Source of the DNA: an uncultured Acidimicrobiia bacterium | GTDB taxonomy: Bacteria > Actinomycetota > Acidimicrobiia > Spongiisociales > Spongiisociaceae | Direction: 5' to 3' | Assembly (NCBI GenBank): GCA_937900165.1 | Contig: CALCCX010000072.1 | Coordinates: 1 to 23,356, forward strand | Length of the DNA stretch: 23,356 nucleotides | In this document: positions 21,550 to 23,356 of the stretch, piece by piece | Layout: the number at the start of each line of letters is the position of its first letter | How positions within the stretch are numbered: the first letter of the stretch is position 1 | Program-made: the position numbers and the translations under genes | Notes under the pieces: model-generated | Databases searched by the model: none | What the model saw: only the letters and a program-made list of their open reading frames with translations | What the model was told of the DNA's origin: nothing

Positions 21550-23210
21550 GGTTCACTCCTCTCGATCGGTTGCCGACCCCAGAGTGAGAGGACCACTGCT
21601 ACCGATAGCAGCGCCCCAACCAACCTCGCCATCAGGCGAAAGGCACCCACACCTCCGAATTCAACGAAGCCGTCCGAGGCGTCGACCCGATTCGACCACT
21701 GATCCTGCGACCACGCCCCCGGACCCCAACGAGAGTCCGCATTCTCCTTGATCAGTACTGTCCCTTGCTGTGCTTCGCCCGCGTAGTCAGCGAGCTGGTA
21801 TGTCCACGGAGTCCCGTCCTCGGTGACCGCCCTCGGGGCGGGCATCTCCGTTTCGAATACCGTGGCGTCCAACTGTTGCAGTGGCCGGAGATCGAGCTGG
21901 GAACGCAATGATCTGTCCAGCATCGCTGCCGCTTTGCCTCCCATTTCGGGATCGGTGAACACGAGCCACCTGACTCCGAACGGCACCATCGAATCACCGG
22001 GTCGCAGCTCCACTTCTTCAGCCAGCCTGTTCAGCACGGCAGCCAACGCCTGGTCGCCGAGTTTCGGTTCGGGAAGCCATGCCTGGGGAAATGTCGGAAT
22101 TGGACCAGAGACCAGCCGGTACGCCGTCCCGTCTTCCAACCGGAAGACCTCGCCGGGCAGCTGGTCAGCGGGACCCACGAGCAACAGGCGGTCTGGACCG
22201 TGCGGATCAGCCCGCGAGCTGGCGAAGGCGAGGGACGAACCAAAATCATCCGCCGGAAGGCCGGCTCTTCCTGGTGGAATCATTGCGAAAGTGAACCCGA
22301 GAGAGACCACGGCTCCGACCATGCCAAGCCAGACAACCGCCGTTCTCAGCGGGCCGGCATTCTCCAAGCCTCTCTTCGATTCGAGAGAGGCACCAACGAT
22401 CAGAGCAAAACCAATTCCCGCGGTGAGCGCGCCGACGACAGTCAGGTCGAGACCAGAGCCCAGAGATCCGGATCGAGCAACAAACGCACCAAGAGCGGCG
22501 AGAATTGCGCCGAGGCCACCAGTTCGGAGCGCCGCCCCGGCTGCGGCGAACAATACCGCGGAGCCGGCCACCAGTATCCCGGCGATCGAAAGCCAAGACA
22601 GATCGAAGCGAATGGGTTCACCACCCGTGAAGATCGACATAAGATCTTGCGCGGCAAGCCAAGGAAACAGAAACGGGATACCCAAAGAGCTGACCAATAG
22701 GCCGCGACCGGCCGACCTCAGGTTTTTTCGCGCCACTGCCCAAACCAGCCCGAAAATCGCCGGTAGCACTACCAGAGGAGGGACCATCGCAGCCGCCCAG
22801 CCAACGGCCAAGGCGATTCTGGCCAGGCGGCCGAGTCGACTCCTCAGTGTGGCAGGCAACGGTTCGACTACCGCCGCCAGCGCCCATGGGAGGGTCCCCA
22901 TGGCGAGCAGGGCCGGCCAATAGGCCAGCGATCCAATCGCGGCAGCCGCCGGACCGGCGACGATGATTACCGAAGCTGCGTAGCGAGGAATCTGCCCAAT
23001 GCCCAAGCGTCTCAGGAGGCGGACAACGCCGACGATGGCGAGTGCCGACGCTCCAACCGTCATCCCTGTGGCTGCCATCGGAGCAGAAAAGCGGGTCACG
23101 AACTGAACGACCGCGGTCGCACCCACCGCAGGGGGCATTGGCTGGCCGCTACCGAGGCCACCGAGGTTCCACCCACCTGCGTAGGCCCGCAAGACGTCAT
23201 AGGCGTGGTC
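21546..23210 (-). CDS. Large membrane glycosyltransferase, C-terminal part only
   Basis: The last 554 residues of a larger protein. The frame enters from the broken contig end at 23210 (Asp-His-Ala-Tyr-Asp-Val-Leu-Arg), so no start is visible. Any start codon above 23210 is adapter sequence (Met-Leu-Phe-Arg-Ser). Roughly the first 300 residues hold about 8 hydrophobic helices, with GWNLGGLGSGQPMPPAVGAT in an outside loop. A soluble outside domain follows (about 315-525, with VGPADQLPGEVFRLEDGTAY and VPFGVRWLVFTDP), then a last helix near the end. This matches the C-terminal half of the actinobacterial GT2 membrane proteins of about 1,000 residues that precede DUF5719. The catalytic GT2 domain would be in the missing part, so the glycosyltransferase call rests on synteny and topology. 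Confidence 0.7.
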   Translation of the reverse strand, partial: DHAYDVLRAYAGGWNLGGLGSGQPMPPAVGATAVVQFVTRFSAPMAATGMTVGASALAIVGVVRLLRRLGIGQIPRYAASVIIVAGPAAAAIGSLAYWPALLAMGTLPWALAAVVEPLPATLRSRLGRLARIALAVGWAAAMVPPLVVLPAIFGLVWAVARKNLRSAGRGLLVSSLGIPFLFPWLAAQDLMSIFTGGEPIRFDLSWLSIAGILVAGSAVLFAAAGAALRTGGLGAILAALGAFVARSGSLGSGLDLTVVGALTAGIGFALIVGASLESKRGLENAGPLRTAVVWLGMVGAVVSLGFTFAMIPPGRAGLPADDFGSSLAFASSRADPHGPDRLLLVGPADQLPGEVFRLEDGTAYRLVSGPIPTFPQAWLPEPKLGDQALAAVLNRLAEEVELRPGDSMVPFGVRWLVFTDPEMGGKAAAMLDRSLRSQLDLRPLQQLDATVFETEMPAPRAVTEDGTPWTYQLADYAGEAQQGTVLIKENADSRWGPGAWSQDQWSNRVDASDGFVEFGGVGAFRLMARLVGALLSVAVVLSLWGRQPIERSEP

Positions 23211-23276
23211 AGATCGGAAGAGCACACGTCTGAACTCCAGTCACACTGATATATCTCGTATGCCGTCTTCTGCTTG
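23211..23276 (+). other. Illumina TruSeq adapter (not genomic)
   Basis: 23211-23244 reads AGATCGGAAGAGCACACG and onward to CCAGTCAC, the standard TruSeq read-1 adapter. It is followed by index ACTGAT with AT (23245-23252, TruSeq index 25 as I recall) and the P7 end (23253-23276, ending TTCTGCTTG). The sequence and order are exactly those of the library adapter, so the insert ended at 23210. Confidence 0.98.
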
Positions 23277-23356
23277 AAAAAAAAAAAAAAACAGAAAACA
23301 GATAAGAACGACACACAAGAGAAACAGCTATAGAAAACGATAGATAAGCAGCACAA
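23277..23356. other. Poly-A run and A-rich noise after the adapter (not genomic)
   Basis: Fifteen A (23277-23291), then 65 nt of A-rich low-complexity sequence. This is the usual output when a read runs past the end of the adapter. Its composition is entirely unlike the GC-rich window. Confidence 0.92.

Noticed and set aside
1261..23210. tRNA, rRNA, CRISPR array, insertion sequence or riboswitch
   Set aside because: Reading the gaps by eye showed no tRNA-like ends or arms, no spaced identical repeats of 25-40 bp, no transposase frame and no riboswitch core I recognise. The tandem heptamers lack the spacers of a CRISPR array.
23096..23356. Minus-strand 86-codon frame at the contig end
   Set aside because: Its first half is the translated adapter and poly-A, and the second half is antisense to the glycosyltransferase gene.

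Overview
The window looks like a high-GC actinobacterial contig, most likely a metagenome-derived genome from or near the class Acidimicrobiia. That is an inference. It rests on a set of families I know as actinobacterial: a DUF5719 secreted protein directly after a large membrane glycosyltransferase, a DUF3499 small zinc protein near a manB-type phosphomannomutase, leaderless-looking genes with TANNNT boxes just upstream of start codons, and GC-rich codon use. The right end is not genomic. From 23211 the sequence is an Illumina TruSeq adapter followed by a poly-A run and A-rich noise, so the natural sequence stops at 23210.

Layout. 1-1260 (+) is the 3' part of an FAD/NAD(P)H flavoprotein of a type I associate with arsenic-resistance clusters. 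1282-1449 is a long imperfect inverted repeat lying between convergent genes. 1449-3388 (-) is an ECF sigma factor and a coupled membrane protein with SH3-like, AMIN-like and Gmad2-like regions. 3575-6232 (-) is secA with an altered C-terminal zinc motif. 6406-10820 (-) is a four-gene, fully overlapping operon: hpf (ribosome hibernation factor), a NarL/LuxR-type response regulator, a HEAT-repeat protein and an HD-GYP protein. comF (-, 10909-11526) and a divergent FtsH-like AAA protease (+, 11608-13473) are transcribed away from each other.

The right half concerns the cell envelope and glycans. It holds phosphomannomutase manB (-), a dolichyl-phosphate-sugar-synthase-like GT2 (+), a GtrA flippase-like protein and a large multi-TM protein (both -, coupled). 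Next come three small zinc-cysteine proteins (all -), one of them DUF3499. Last is a coupled set (-): a truncated large membrane glycosyltransferase, a DUF5719 secreted protein and a membrane-anchored thioredoxin-like protein. manB supplies mannose/glucose phosphates, GT2/GtrA would move lipid-linked sugars across the membrane, and the large membrane proteins are plausible acceptors or transferases for surface glycans.

The most unusual signal is not a gene. At least four, probably five or six, intergenic regions carry long imperfect palindromes. Most have arms built of 7-bp units of the form GCNNTCC, repeated directly on one side of a central hairpin and inverted on the other. The clearest is 19636-19846, with seven tandem heptamers, a 25-bp palindrome at its axis and inverted heptamers on the far side. 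I do not recognise this as a named repeat family. The second point of interest is the overlap-coupled operon linking ribosome hibernation to a response regulator and an HD-GYP protein, in which the HEAT and HD-GYP proteins appear to share an N-terminal module.
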